Below, one piece after another: positions 24,969 through 33,421 of a stretch of DNA of 64,000 nt. Position numbers and translations under genes: made by a program. The stretch is from UBA1351 sp963677885 (GTDB taxonomy: Bacteria; Bacillota; Clostridia; Lachnospirales; Vallitaleaceae): the NCBI GenBank assembly GCA_963677885.1, contig OY782500.1, positions 4,960,001-5,024,000 of the forward strand, given 5' to 3'. Positions within the stretch are counted from its first letter, which is position 1. Every line of letters starts with the position of its first letter. The notes beneath the pieces are model-generated. The model was not told where the DNA came from, ran no database searches, and worked only from the letters and a program-made list of their open reading frames with translations.

Positions 24969-26510
24969 CTAATAGATTCTATAGTCTAATATATGGTGGG
25001 ATGTTGAAAAGGCCTCAATAGATATATCGAAGAAGCGGTGTGAGGCAGTTATGGTATAGGCAACACCGTTTTCAATATAGGAATTGGAATCCCAGGTGGG
25101 ATCGCAAATAATCCATTCATTACCGTCATAGGCCTCAAACCAGGTATGGTTGGAGGTTAAGTTTAAATCACCGTCTTCAAGGTAAAAGGACTGGCCTGGC
25201 TGAATGGCGAAGCCGGATACTTTACGTGACTCAATCCCAATACTTCTTAGAAGAGATACGGCCAAATTGGCGTAGCCTTCACAGATACCTTTGGCATTGT
25301 CCAGTACATACATGGTATCATTTAGGTCGTAATCATAATTGTTCAAGTCAATGACACCAGGGTTATCCATATCATAGTAGATGGTTGAGGCTACATAGGA
25401 ATGAATAGCTTCGATTTTATCCCTTCTATCCGTAAGTCCTGAAGTTAAGTTTTCTGCAAGGGTCTTAATCTGATTCTCACCAGGGTAGATTTGATATTCA
25501 GGGCCTAGGTAATCTCCTTCAAGGGTTTGATAGTGGTCATAGATAACATCGTTACGAGCGATAATTGGATTAAGTAGGAACTTAAACTCCTCATCATAGG
25601 AATTGATGGCAAGGTCATATATCCAGGATGTATAATTACCGTTACGACTATTGTTGAGATAGATAGAAAACAACTGGCTATTGTCACCAAGATCCAAATT
25701 ATAGGTTGATGTATAATCATTGCCTGTGAATTGTTCAATTCTATCTCTGGCATCTAAGAAAACCCAGGCATATTGACTAGCCAGAGGGTAGGTTGCATCG
25801 ACTAAAAGCTGGTTGCTGTCAATGGAGAGTTGTAACCTTTCCAGACTGTCATCGGCATCAATAATGGTTAAATCATAGGTGTAGTATTCTTTTGGAAGCT
25901 GGTCGAAGAGGTAAAGGGCTTCGATGTCAATGTCACCTGAACTGATGAGGTTTGTATAAAGTGGGGTAGTAGAACCTTTGGTAAGGAGATACATGGATTC
26001 ATAGCATATATCTGCTACACGTCCCCTGGTGAAATTTGTTTCGCTGATCGAAAAGCTTAATAAGGAACTGAGATATTGATGGGCCTCCTGGTAGGTGAAG
26101 TCACCAATGGAGTCATCGTAGCCTAAAGCCCTTAAGACAAAGGTTGAAAAGGCTTTGGCATTCAAGGAATCATAGGTTCCAAAAGACATATTGCCAATGC
26201 CTACCGTAAGACCGTTATAGTAGGCGTAATTGGTGTAGGCCACAGCCCACTCAGGAACATCAGTGAAATAGGATGGGCCATAGTTGGTAGCCAGAGCGTC
26301 ATCTTCCTTTCCTAAGAGTCGTATAAGGAGGATAAGACCTTCTAACCGGGTAGCCTGTCTATCAAGTTCAAAGCCTTTGTCAGAACCCTTAAAAACCCCG
26401 ATGTCCTTGAGGATAAGGGCTGCATCTTCTGTAGAAGGAGCTTCATAACCATATATGTTTGTGGCGGATAAAATGAATATAATTAAGAGAATAGATATTT
26501 TTCTTTTCAC
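24969..26510 (-). CDS. exported SLH-type protein with transglutaminase-like domain
   Basis: 513 residues from a GTG start behind AGGAGG. Signal peptide (ISILLIIFILSATNIYG), then SLH-like repeats (about 25-180: ILKDIGVFKG, YFTDVPEWAVAYTNYAYYNGLTVG), a beta region, and a transglutaminase-like domain with an intact Cys-His-Asp triad: C410 (AKGICEGYANL), H455 (NHTWFEAY) and D470 (IICDPTWD). Such domains act as cysteine proteases or cross-linkers on the cell surface. The target is unknown. A pairing of this enzyme type with an SLH anchor on the wall is the likely reading. Confidence 0.85.
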   Translation of the reverse strand: MKRKISILLIIFILSATNIYGYEAPSTEDAALILKDIGVFKGSDKGFELDRQATRLEGLILLIRLLGKEDDALATNYGPSYFTDVPEWAVAYTNYAYYNGLTVGIGNMSFGTYDSLNAKAFSTFVLRALGYDDSIGDFTYQEAHQYLSSLLSFSISETNFTRGRVADICYESMYLLTKGSTTPLYTNLISSGDIDIEALYLFDQLPKEYYTYDLTIIDADDSLERLQLSIDSNQLLVDATYPLASQYAWVFLDARDRIEQFTGNDYTSTYNLDLGDNSQLFSIYLNNSRNGNYTSWIYDLAINSYDEEFKFLLNPIIARNDVIYDHYQTLEGDYLGPEYQIYPGENQIKTLAENLTSGLTDRRDKIEAIHSYVASTIYYDMDNPGVIDLNNYDYDLNDTMYVLDNAKGICEGYANLAVSLLRSIGIESRKVSGFAIQPGQSFYLEDGDLNLTSNHTWFEAYDGNEWIICDPTWDSNSYIENGVAYTITASHRFFDISIEAFSTSHHILDYRIY

Positions 26511-26613
26511 GATTACCTCCTATAAAGTTGGTTGAAGGGGTATATATGTACAGGTGTATATAGAATTCATATAGATAATATACTTGGTTAGGAGGTCAAA
26601 AGGAAGTTTCACT

Positions 26614-26676
26614 GAAATCCATATAATATATAGTATTCGGTTGATGCATCCAAACACCATATATTGTATGGATTTC
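26614..26676. repeat. long imperfect inverted repeat in a gene-free stretch
   Basis: Two 18-bp arms (26614-26631 and 26659-26676; outer ends GAAATCCATA and TATGGATTTC) match at 17 of 18 positions around a 27-base loop that contains a GATGCATC palindrome. It lies upstream of the transglutaminase gene and downstream of the GGGtGRT gene. There is no T-run, so it is not a standard terminator. The rest of the 317-bp gap is AT-rich with a TATATA-rich leader for the 26510 gene. Confidence 0.7.
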
Positions 26677-26772
26677 GTTCGACTAAACCTTTTCACACCC
26701 TAACCATAATTATAAGATATAATCATGATGATTACATAACAAAAGTATGAACAATTAAAAAACAATAAAGTA

Positions 26773-26804
26773 AAGGCGGTGTAAGCATGATTACACCGCC
26801 TTTT
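26773..26804 (-). terminator. terminator of the GGGtGRT/NifU-like operon
   Basis: AAGGCGGTGTAA pairs perfectly with TTACACCGCCTT over a six-base loop. A T-rich tract follows on the minus strand. Confidence 0.8.
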
Positions 26805-26827
26805 GTATACTTTACTCCAAAGGAGTA

Positions 26828-27826
26828 TTATTTCATAGCTTCTTCAACTGCAACAGCCACAGCAACGCTTGCTCCAACCATTGGGTTGTTACCCATACCG
26901 ATAAGACCCATCATCTCAACGTGTGCTGGTACAGAAGATGAACCTGCAAATTGAGCATCTGAGTGCATTCTACCCATAGTATCAGTCATACCGTAGGAAG
27001 CAGGACCAGCGCCCATGTTATCAGGGTGAAGAGTTCTACCAGTACCACCGCCGGATGCAACAGAGAAGAACTTCTTACCTTGCTCAAGACGTTCTTTCTT
27101 GTAAGTACCCATTGTTGGGTGTTGGAAACGGGTAGGATTCGTTGAGTTACCAGTAATAGCAACATCAACACCTTCAGAGTGCATGATCGCAACACCTTCA
27201 GAAACTGAATCAGTACCGTAACATCTAACGTCGCCACGTACACCTTCTGAGTAACGTTTTTCGTTAACAACTTTAAGTTCACCGGTGATTTGGTCATATG
27301 TAGTTTGTACATAAGTGAATCCGTTGATTCTTGAGATGATGAAAGCAGCATCTTTACCAAGACCGTTAAGGATAACTTTAAGTGGAGTTGTACGAACCTT
27401 GTTTGCTGAGTTTGCGATACCAATAGCACCTTCAGCTGCAGCGAAAGATTCATGACCTGCTACAAGTGCGAAACATTTAGTTTCTTCACGAAGAAGCATA
27501 GCAGCAAGACCACCGTGGCCAATACCAACTTTACGAGTATCTGCAACAGAACCTGGAATACAGAAAGCCTGTAAACCTTCACCAATTGCTTCTGCAGCGT
27601 CAGCAGCTACAGTGCAACCTTTTTTGATAGCGATAGCGGCACCTACTGTGTAAGCCCACATAGCGTTTTCAAAAGCGATCGGTTGGATACCTTTTACTAA
27701 TTCATATACATTAATTCCTTTTTCGTCACAAACAGCTTTAGCATCTTCCACAGTTTTCATACCGTATTGCTCTAAAACAGGAGTGATTTGATCGATTCTT
27801 CTTGAGTAACTTTCAAATAATGGCAT
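26828..27826 (-). CDS. GGGtGRT family protein
   Basis: 332 residues, soluble. It carries the family-defining GGGTGRT motif at 259-265 (FSVASGGGTGRTLHPDN), with other conserved glycine-rich stretches (KVGIGHGGLAAMLLREE and VAGHESFAAAEGAIGIANSANKVRT) and a Met-rich end (AHVEMMGLIGMGNNPMVGAS). The family is found in anaerobes and has no assigned biochemical role. It follows an Fe-S scaffold-like gene with a 17-bp gap, so the two are one operon and probably one pathway. A role with Fe-S or sulfur chemistry is inferred from the partner only. The codons look regular and well adapted, which suggests strong expression. Confidence 0.85.
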   Translation of the reverse strand: MPLFESYSRRIDQITPVLEQYGMKTVEDAKAVCDEKGINVYELVKGIQPIAFENAMWAYTVGAAIAIKKGCTVAADAAEAIGEGLQAFCIPGSVADTRKVGIGHGGLAAMLLREETKCFALVAGHESFAAAEGAIGIANSANKVRTTPLKVILNGLGKDAAFIISRINGFTYVQTTYDQITGELKVVNEKRYSEGVRGDVRCYGTDSVSEGVAIMHSEGVDVAITGNSTNPTRFQHPTMGTYKKERLEQGKKFFSVASGGGTGRTLHPDNMGAGPASYGMTDTMGRMHSDAQFAGSSSVPAHVEMMGLIGMGNNPMVGASVAVAVAVEEAMK

Positions 27827-27843
27827 TCTATTATCCTCCTATA

Positions 27844-28536
27844 TTATTCTTCTCTTGGGTCGATGTATTTAACAGCGTCTGTATAACGACCGTAAGTACC
27901 AGTAGCTTTTTCCAATGCTTCATTAGCATCCATACCGCCACGGATCCATTCCATCATCTTTCCTAATTGAACGAATTGGTAACCGATTACTTGATCATCG
28001 CCATCAACAGCAAGGCTCTTGATGTAACCTTCGGCTAATTCTAAGTAGCGAGTACCCTTTGCAGTTGTACCGTAAGTCGTACCAACTTGAGAACGAAGAC
28101 CTTTACCTAAATCTTCAAGACCAGCACCGATTGGAAGACCACCTTCTGAGAAAGCAGTTTGAGTACGGCCATATACGTATTGTAAGAAGATTTCTCTCAT
28201 AGCTACGTTAATCGCGTCACAAACTAAGTCAGTGTTAAGAGCCTCTAACATAGTTTTTCCTGGTAAGATTTCTGATGCCATGGCAGCAGAGTGAGTCATA
28301 CCTGAACATCCGATTGTCTCAATAAGAGCTTCTTCGATAATTCCGTTTTTAATGTTTAATGTTAATTTGGAAGCACCTTGTTGTGGAGCACACCAGCCCA
28401 CACCGTGTGATACGCCAGAGATGTCGCTGATTTGTTTTGCTTGTACCCAAGCACCCTCAACTGGGATTGGAGCAGGACCGTGATTTGGGCCTTTTGCGAT
28501 AGGGCACATTCTTTCAACTTCATGTGATAAAATCAT
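27844..28536 (-). CDS. NifU/IscU-like iron-sulfur scaffold protein (partner of GGGtGRT)
   Basis: 230 residues from ATG 28536, which has AAGGAG 11 bases upstream. The core resembles the NifU N-terminal scaffold: VGWCAPQQGASKLTLNIKNGIIEEA, then ETIGCSGMTHSAAMASEILPGKT, then DLVCDAINVAMREIF. The three cysteines C49, C77 and C106 match the spacing type of scaffold ligands, and there is an extra C11 near the N-terminus. No NifS/IscS or SUF genes are nearby. The C-terminal extension (about 120-230) is not part of IscU and is specific to this partner family. It is the first gene of the two-gene operon. Confidence 0.82.
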   Translation of the reverse strand: MILSHEVERMCPIAKGPNHGPAPIPVEGAWVQAKQISDISGVSHGVGWCAPQQGASKLTLNIKNGIIEEALIETIGCSGMTHSAAMASEILPGKTMLEALNTDLVCDAINVAMREIFLQYVYGRTQTAFSEGGLPIGAGLEDLGKGLRSQVGTTYGTTAKGTRYLELAEGYIKSLAVDGDDQVIGYQFVQLGKMMEWIRGGMDANEALEKATGTYGRYTDAVKYIDPREE

Positions 28537-28662
28537 TATGGATTGTTCTCCTTCCTTAATATAAAATAACACCTTTGTGTTAATAAGCTTTATAATGTGT
28601 AAGAGAATCCTCTTTAATCGATTTGGTTAAGGATTTAGCTCTATGCACACTGATATATTCTA

Positions 28663-28682
28663 GCAAATATTTAACAATTTGC
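28663..28682 (-). promoter_or_regulatory. inverted repeat in the putative promoter of the NifU-like/GGGtGRT operon
   Basis: GCAAAT-8 bases-ATTTGC directly abuts a possible -10 (TAGAAT on the minus strand, 28662-28657). The -35 is weak, so this is a tentative operator. Confidence 0.35.
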
Positions 28683-28824
28683 ATAGGTTTTTAAGGGTTA
28701 ATTTTTGTGTATTTTGTAAGGTTGTGAAAAGTGATTAATAATGAGATTGGTTATCTTAAACAAATTGGTTAAAATGATGGGACTCATATGGCCCGATGGT
28801 GCAAAAAGGTCCCAGTAAACGAAA

Positions 28825-28889
28825 AAGGTTCTCAATAAGGCTTTTTACAGGCCTTTAACAAAGTTTTGAGAGTCATAAAAAAGAACCTT
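28825..28889. repeat. nested hairpin structure in the 441-bp gap upstream of the NifU-like gene
   Basis: Three nested pairings share one axis: AAGGTTCT/AGAACCTT outside, TCTCAA/TTGAGA in the middle and AAGGC/GCCTT inside. A separate GGGAC/GTCCC pair lies at about 28780-28813. The right arm is also used by the terminator of the SLH gene next door. The rest of the gap is AT-rich leader. Confidence 0.5.
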
Positions 28890-28915
28890 CAATAGAAAAG
28901 TTACTAAGAAGGTTC
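28876..28915 (-). terminator. terminator of the 408-aa SLH gene
   Basis: On the minus strand GAACCTTC, 17-base loop, GAAGGTTC, then T6. Confidence 0.8.
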
Positions 28916-28977
28916 ATAAAAATTTTACTAAATGCATTCTATATTAGATGATTTGTTAATAAATGGATTAGGATGCC

Positions 28978-30204
28978 TTATTTATGAAAGTTAAAGGTTG
29001 CCATTTCCAGTCTTTCTTTATTAAGTGTACAGGAGTAATCGGTGAAACTTACCTCTGTATTAATGACTGCCGTATGATTGGAAAAAAATTCAATCATTGT
29101 CAGTCGAACAAAGTCCGATAACTCTTCATAGTTATCAGGAGAGATGACTTTGACAATTTCGTCTGTCAGTGAGTCATAAAAACCATCATAAGCTCTAAGG
29201 TCCATAACCCGTGGATTGATCATGAGATTAACGGATTCATCATGTACACTGATATAGAAGCGATAAAGAAGAATATCTCCTTCGTCAGTATAGTAGGAGT
29301 AGGAAAGGGAAGAACCGTTGTAATCTACCTCATAGTAATGATCATATTTGGATGAAGCATTAAAATCGAAAAGAAGCAATGATTCAAGAACACTTTCTGT
29401 TTCGCTGACGTAGTTTTTGGCTATACCTGTTTCGTTAATGGTGATGAGTTCGTCTTCATAATTCAACCTAAACTTGTTATTTTCAAAGTATAAGATGCTG
29501 TCCAGCGAATCATTTCTAATTACATAGTAGGTATCTGAGAAAAGTTCATTAAGGTTTTTGACTGAATCCATACTTAGTGGTGGAACCCTGTAATTAGGAT
29601 CAATGATACGATGGATAATGGTGGCTGCCTCACCTCTTGACAGAAGGTTATCGCCTCTAAATGTATCATCAGGATAGCCGGTTATAATACCTAAATAGAA
29701 GGCTTTCAAAATATCAATCTTGTAGTTGAAGGGAATCAGATTATAGTCAGTAATATACTGGCTGTAATCTTCGAGATCGTCAGGATAGAGAATTGAATTA
29801 CCCAGGTAATTGACAACAATCTTACAGGTATCATAACGGTTTATGGATGATGTTGTTGAAATGGAAACACCTCTAAACCAGTTAAGCTCCTTGGCGTAGA
29901 GAATATAGGGAGAAGCCCAGTAGTCTGTTCCGTTTTCAATCGTATCATCTTTGGTTCTAACCAACATTTTAATGAAGGAATCCGTTGTTAAGGTTACTCT
30001 GGAACGGAAGGTCCTATCCGGATAACCGTTGACGATATTGCCTCCAACCAGTTCTTTAAGGTCATCATAATACCAGTCAAATTCGGTGACGTCTGTAAAT
30101 TCTACTTCTCTGGCAAAAGCAGTAGTTGAAAACAAAATTGATAGAGTAAAAATGATGGAAAAAGTGGAGATTATAATATTTTTAGATTTTTTATTATTTT
30201 TCAT
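28978..30204 (-). CDS. exported SLH-domain protein
   Basis: 408 residues. A clear signal peptide (NIIISTFSIIFTLSILFSTTAFA, cleavage expected after AFA) is followed by SLH modules: FTDVTEFDWYYDDLKELVGGNIVNGYPDRTFRSRVTLT and, near 160-200, ILKAFYLGIITGYPDDTFRGDNLLSRGEAATIIHRI. The GYPD-TF motif is the classical SLH signature, so this protein should bind the wall. The last 190 residues are beta-rich without a recognised domain. GGGAG lies before the ATG. Confidence 0.85.
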   Translation of the reverse strand: MKNNKKSKNIIISTFSIIFTLSILFSTTAFAREVEFTDVTEFDWYYDDLKELVGGNIVNGYPDRTFRSRVTLTTDSFIKMLVRTKDDTIENGTDYWASPYILYAKELNWFRGVSISTTSSINRYDTCKIVVNYLGNSILYPDDLEDYSQYITDYNLIPFNYKIDILKAFYLGIITGYPDDTFRGDNLLSRGEAATIIHRIIDPNYRVPPLSMDSVKNLNELFSDTYYVIRNDSLDSILYFENNKFRLNYEDELITINETGIAKNYVSETESVLESLLLFDFNASSKYDHYYEVDYNGSSLSYSYYTDEGDILLYRFYISVHDESVNLMINPRVMDLRAYDGFYDSLTDEIVKVISPDNYEELSDFVRLTMIEFFSNHTAVINTEVSFTDYSCTLNKERLEMATFNFHK

Positions 30205-30353
30205 TGGTATATCACTCCCGTCATATAGGTCTTAAGGACTAGTAAAAATAGGCTTAAGTCTGCATTTTTACTGCATTTAAAGTCCCTTTACCTAATAGTA
30301 CCAATAACTTGTGAACATTCTGTGTCCAATGGTTTAATTTAATTGTGAATGGA

Positions 30354-30382
30354 TTGTTTGTATTTCAAATTAATTATATAAT
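30354..30382 (+). promoter_or_regulatory. promoter of the VWA protein gene
   Basis: TTGTTT (30354-30359), 17 bp, TATAAT (30377-30382). Confidence 0.65.
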
Positions 30383-30420
30383 ATAGACAATACATGGGGC
30401 TATTAACGGAGGTGATATGT

Positions 30421-33219
30421 GTGAAAAAAAGAGTAACACGATCACTGTTCCTGTTAATGATATGTATTGTTTTTGTAATAGGCATTACCTTATCAAATGC
30501 GGGAATAGAGGTCGACATTGAGTCTGGCACTACTATTTTACAGACAACAGAAACAAAAAGAGATTTTCAAGTTAACCACGAATTAGATGTAACATATGTC
30601 CAAACCAGCGGAGAGCCGGAAGTTATTTTGGTTCTTGACCGATCCAACTCTATGTTGGAAGAGGGATACGATGGTGAGCCTGTCGCGAAGGCTGTATGGG
30701 ACTCTGTAGATCTTTTTCTGGATCGCTATTATAGTGAATACCCAAGTGGTAAAGTAGCGGTTATCTCTTTTGGAACAAATGCAGTTAAAAATGACAATTG
30801 GAAATATTATGATAATATCGATGACGCCAAAAATGAAGTTAACAATATCTATGCATACGATGTAGGGTATGAGGAAATCTACGAATATGTATGGAAGAAC
30901 AATCATTGGAACAAAGTGCTTGTCGGTAGAGATTACACCTTTTACTGGTTGAATTGGAACCATGAAAACGGTGGAACAAACTTAAAAGAAGCATATCAAT
31001 ATGCTGAGACTACAATTTGGGCCAAGGATAAGGACAGAGCGCCTTATGAATTAAATCCTAACTCAGTTATTGTATTCTCTGACGGAGTTGCAACTCATGG
31101 TGGAGACAAGTCTGAAGAAGACTTACTTTATCCAACCGTTCATAACTCCAACACCTATACCGCTATGGAGGCGGCAGAAAGTCTGGATGAAGTTGCCAAC
31201 ATCATTACTGTTGGTTATTTCGAAGCTATTCTAGATCCTGATGTAGCCTTTATTGCACGAGACACACTGGTGCGAACAAACAATGGTGGATTTTTCGAAG
31301 CGCCAACCCTTGATGACATTGAGTTGATGTTCCAATCAGCCCACAAGGGTATCAAGTATGTTGGTACCAATGCTCAGGTTGTAGAGACTGTTGAACCTGA
31401 ATTTTATGTAGACAAGACATTAGTTCGACCTCAAGAAGGCTTGAGTGTTAAAACTCTTTCTGACGGATCGACCCAGTTGACTTGGGATGTTGGTGCCCTG
31501 AAACCTCAAGTATATGATTTTGAGTATACGATTTCAGTTAAACCAAATGCATTGCCAACCGGTGATCCAAGTGCTCAGGTTAATACAAATCCAGTATTGA
31601 CTTATGACAATCTATATGGCGAACCTGTAACCCATCCTCTTGATGAGATGGTTGCAGATATCGGACCTCTTGAAGGTGTTCCATATATGACGCTAAGAGT
31701 AGAACAAGTAGGCAGTGTTGATGGTGGATATTTAACTGGTGATGAAATTATTCTAAACCATTATTTGGCTTACACCAACACAGCAGACTATCTTTATAAG
31801 ACTGTAGATATTAAGACATTAACAAAGACCCACATGAATGCTGTAACCAATCCATTTGATTTAATTTCAGCTGATTGGTCAATTAATGGTAATAAGTTGT
31901 TTACCGGTATTGATACTGTTCTTACTGAGGCTAACAGTGGATCCTTCCTTCAATGGGAAGATATGGTGAGTTTGTCCTTGTATGCTGAAGCCGCAGGAGA
32001 CTTTACCTTTACCCACCAAATGGACTACAAACAGTATGACCTTAACGGAAATGGTTATAATGGCTATTTCGAACCAACTGAAGATGTTGTACATGTTAAG
32101 GAAAGTAATGTAACGGTAAGGGTCCTAGATCCTATTGGACTTCCTGTGCGAGGCGCTGAAATCTATGTGGACCAAGTGGTGGTTCCTGGTCTAGTAACCG
32201 ATGACAGTGGAGTCGCTGTTATTAGAGGTCTTAAAACCGGTTCCTATCATATTGGAGTAGAAGTACCTTCAGGATATGAATACAAAGGAACTAAAAATGT
32301 TGTTAAAGGTGCGGTTCAGGACTTGGTTAACCTAAGTTATGGACAAGCAAGCGAAGAAGTAAGTCTTGAGTTTGAGCATATCTTTGTAAAAGATATCAAA
32401 GTAGCAGCCGCTGACGGCACTGATTTTAAAGCTGTCAACGATCACAGTGCTCCTGTTGAAGCTTATGTAGAGTTTACTTTAAGTCTACCATATGAATATG
32501 TAGAGTTATTCCTGCAAGATGATTATGGTATCGATGAAGCGTTGGATTCAACCTTTGTCCTGTCTCGTGTTACCGATATTAACGGTAATGGAGTCAGTGG
32601 ATTTACCTATAACGCTTTGGCAGCAAGTATTGTTTATGATGGCTCAGCTACTGCCAGTCAGTTGCCGGCAGGAACTTATAGGGCTTATGGAAGCTTCTAT
32701 ATGCCTCCAACTATGGTATATCCTGACAATGAGGCCTTTATCAATATTGACGATATTGCTGTACAAAATCCGGCAGATGAATTTAGACTTTATCACAGAA
32801 ACCTATACTCAGAAGGTTTGACAATCTTTGTTGATACTGAAGGACCGGTTATTACAGCTGACTATGATGTTAGTGTTATAGCTGGAGAGGAAGTTGTTGT
32901 TGACCTTGATATTGAAGATATGGAATCTGATGTAGTTAAGTATTATATCATCAAAGGAAGTTTTGCTGATGAAGAAGATCTTCTTGATAGAGTATCTGAA
33001 TTGGGCTATTCTAACTCATATGGACTCTATAGTGAAGATTGGGTTACCAGTCAACATGTAACCGGACAATTTGAAGCCCAGAACCCACAGGATAATGTAG
33101 GGGAAGGATATTTCGAAGGTTCCGGAGAATATACCATTTATGCTGAAGATGCTTATGGCAACTCTAGTATGATTGAAATATTCATCAGTGTATTTAGTGA
33201 ATTCTTAGATAACATATAA
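30421..33219 (+). CDS. exported von Willebrand factor A domain protein
   Basis: 932 residues from GTG 30421 (GGAGGTGAT just upstream; the ATG at 30394 precedes that site). An N-terminal hydrophobic segment (SLFLLMICIVFVIGITLS) serves as signal or anchor. Then comes a VWA domain (about 55-300) with the MIDAS start DRSNS (73-77) and a late SDG. A Cna_B/prealbumin-like module follows (VRVLDPIGLPVRGAEIYVDQ... GLKTGSYHIGVEVPSGYEYKG), and further beta domains to the end. There is no LPXTG motif and no SLH repeat, so attachment to the cell, if any, is through the N-terminal helix. An adhesin or surface-binding role is inferred. Confidence 0.85.
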   Translation: MKKRVTRSLFLLMICIVFVIGITLSNAGIEVDIESGTTILQTTETKRDFQVNHELDVTYVQTSGEPEVILVLDRSNSMLEEGYDGEPVAKAVWDSVDLFLDRYYSEYPSGKVAVISFGTNAVKNDNWKYYDNIDDAKNEVNNIYAYDVGYEEIYEYVWKNNHWNKVLVGRDYTFYWLNWNHENGGTNLKEAYQYAETTIWAKDKDRAPYELNPNSVIVFSDGVATHGGDKSEEDLLYPTVHNSNTYTAMEAAESLDEVANIITVGYFEAILDPDVAFIARDTLVRTNNGGFFEAPTLDDIELMFQSAHKGIKYVGTNAQVVETVEPEFYVDKTLVRPQEGLSVKTLSDGSTQLTWDVGALKPQVYDFEYTISVKPNALPTGDPSAQVNTNPVLTYDNLYGEPVTHPLDEMVADIGPLEGVPYMTLRVEQVGSVDGGYLTGDEIILNHYLAYTNTADYLYKTVDIKTLTKTHMNAVTNPFDLISADWSINGNKLFTGIDTVLTEANSGSFLQWEDMVSLSLYAEAAGDFTFTHQMDYKQYDLNGNGYNGYFEPTEDVVHVKESNVTVRVLDPIGLPVRGAEIYVDQVVVPGLVTDDSGVAVIRGLKTGSYHIGVEVPSGYEYKGTKNVVKGAVQDLVNLSYGQASEEVSLEFEHIFVKDIKVAAADGTDFKAVNDHSAPVEAYVEFTLSLPYEYVELFLQDDYGIDEALDSTFVLSRVTDINGNGVSGFTYNALAASIVYDGSATASQLPAGTYRAYGSFYMPPTMVYPDNEAFINIDDIAVQNPADEFRLYHRNLYSEGLTIFVDTEGPVITADYDVSVIAGEEVVVDLDIEDMESDVVKYYIIKGSFADEEDLLDRVSELGYSNSYGLYSEDWVTSQHVTGQFEAQNPQDNVGEGYFEGSGEYTIYAEDAYGNSSMIEIFISVFSEFLDNI

Positions 33220-33230
33220 GAATAGATGGA

Positions 33231-33265
33231 AAAAGAGCTGGACCGTAAGGTTCAGCTCTTTTTTT
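33231..33265 (+). terminator. intrinsic terminator after the VWA gene
   Basis: AGAGCTG-containing stem (AAAGAGCTGgACC / GGTtCAGCTCTT) with a GTAA loop, then T7. Confidence 0.92.
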
Positions 33266-33421
33266 GGGTCCGGGCGTGGACCCTGTAAATTATGTAAGTC
33301 GGTTGTATTAAATGATGAGAAGGCACACTAGGTGCCAATCTCTCGGTTAACTTTTTGTGTGAATTTGGATGTATATACTTCCTGGTTGCATATACTCGAT
33401 AGACTAAATTAGTATAGTAGA

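Noticed and set aside
28013..28572. Longer NifU-like start (12 extra residues)
   Set aside because: AAGGAG lies 11 bases before ATG 28536 and overlaps the extension, which would have no site of its own.
30205..30393. Possible second c-di-GMP riboswitch before the 408-aa SLH gene
   Set aside because: The minus-strand text has small repeats (ATGCAGTAAAAATGCAG) but lacks GGCAAAC, GGACGCAAA and the GGCAGCC core.
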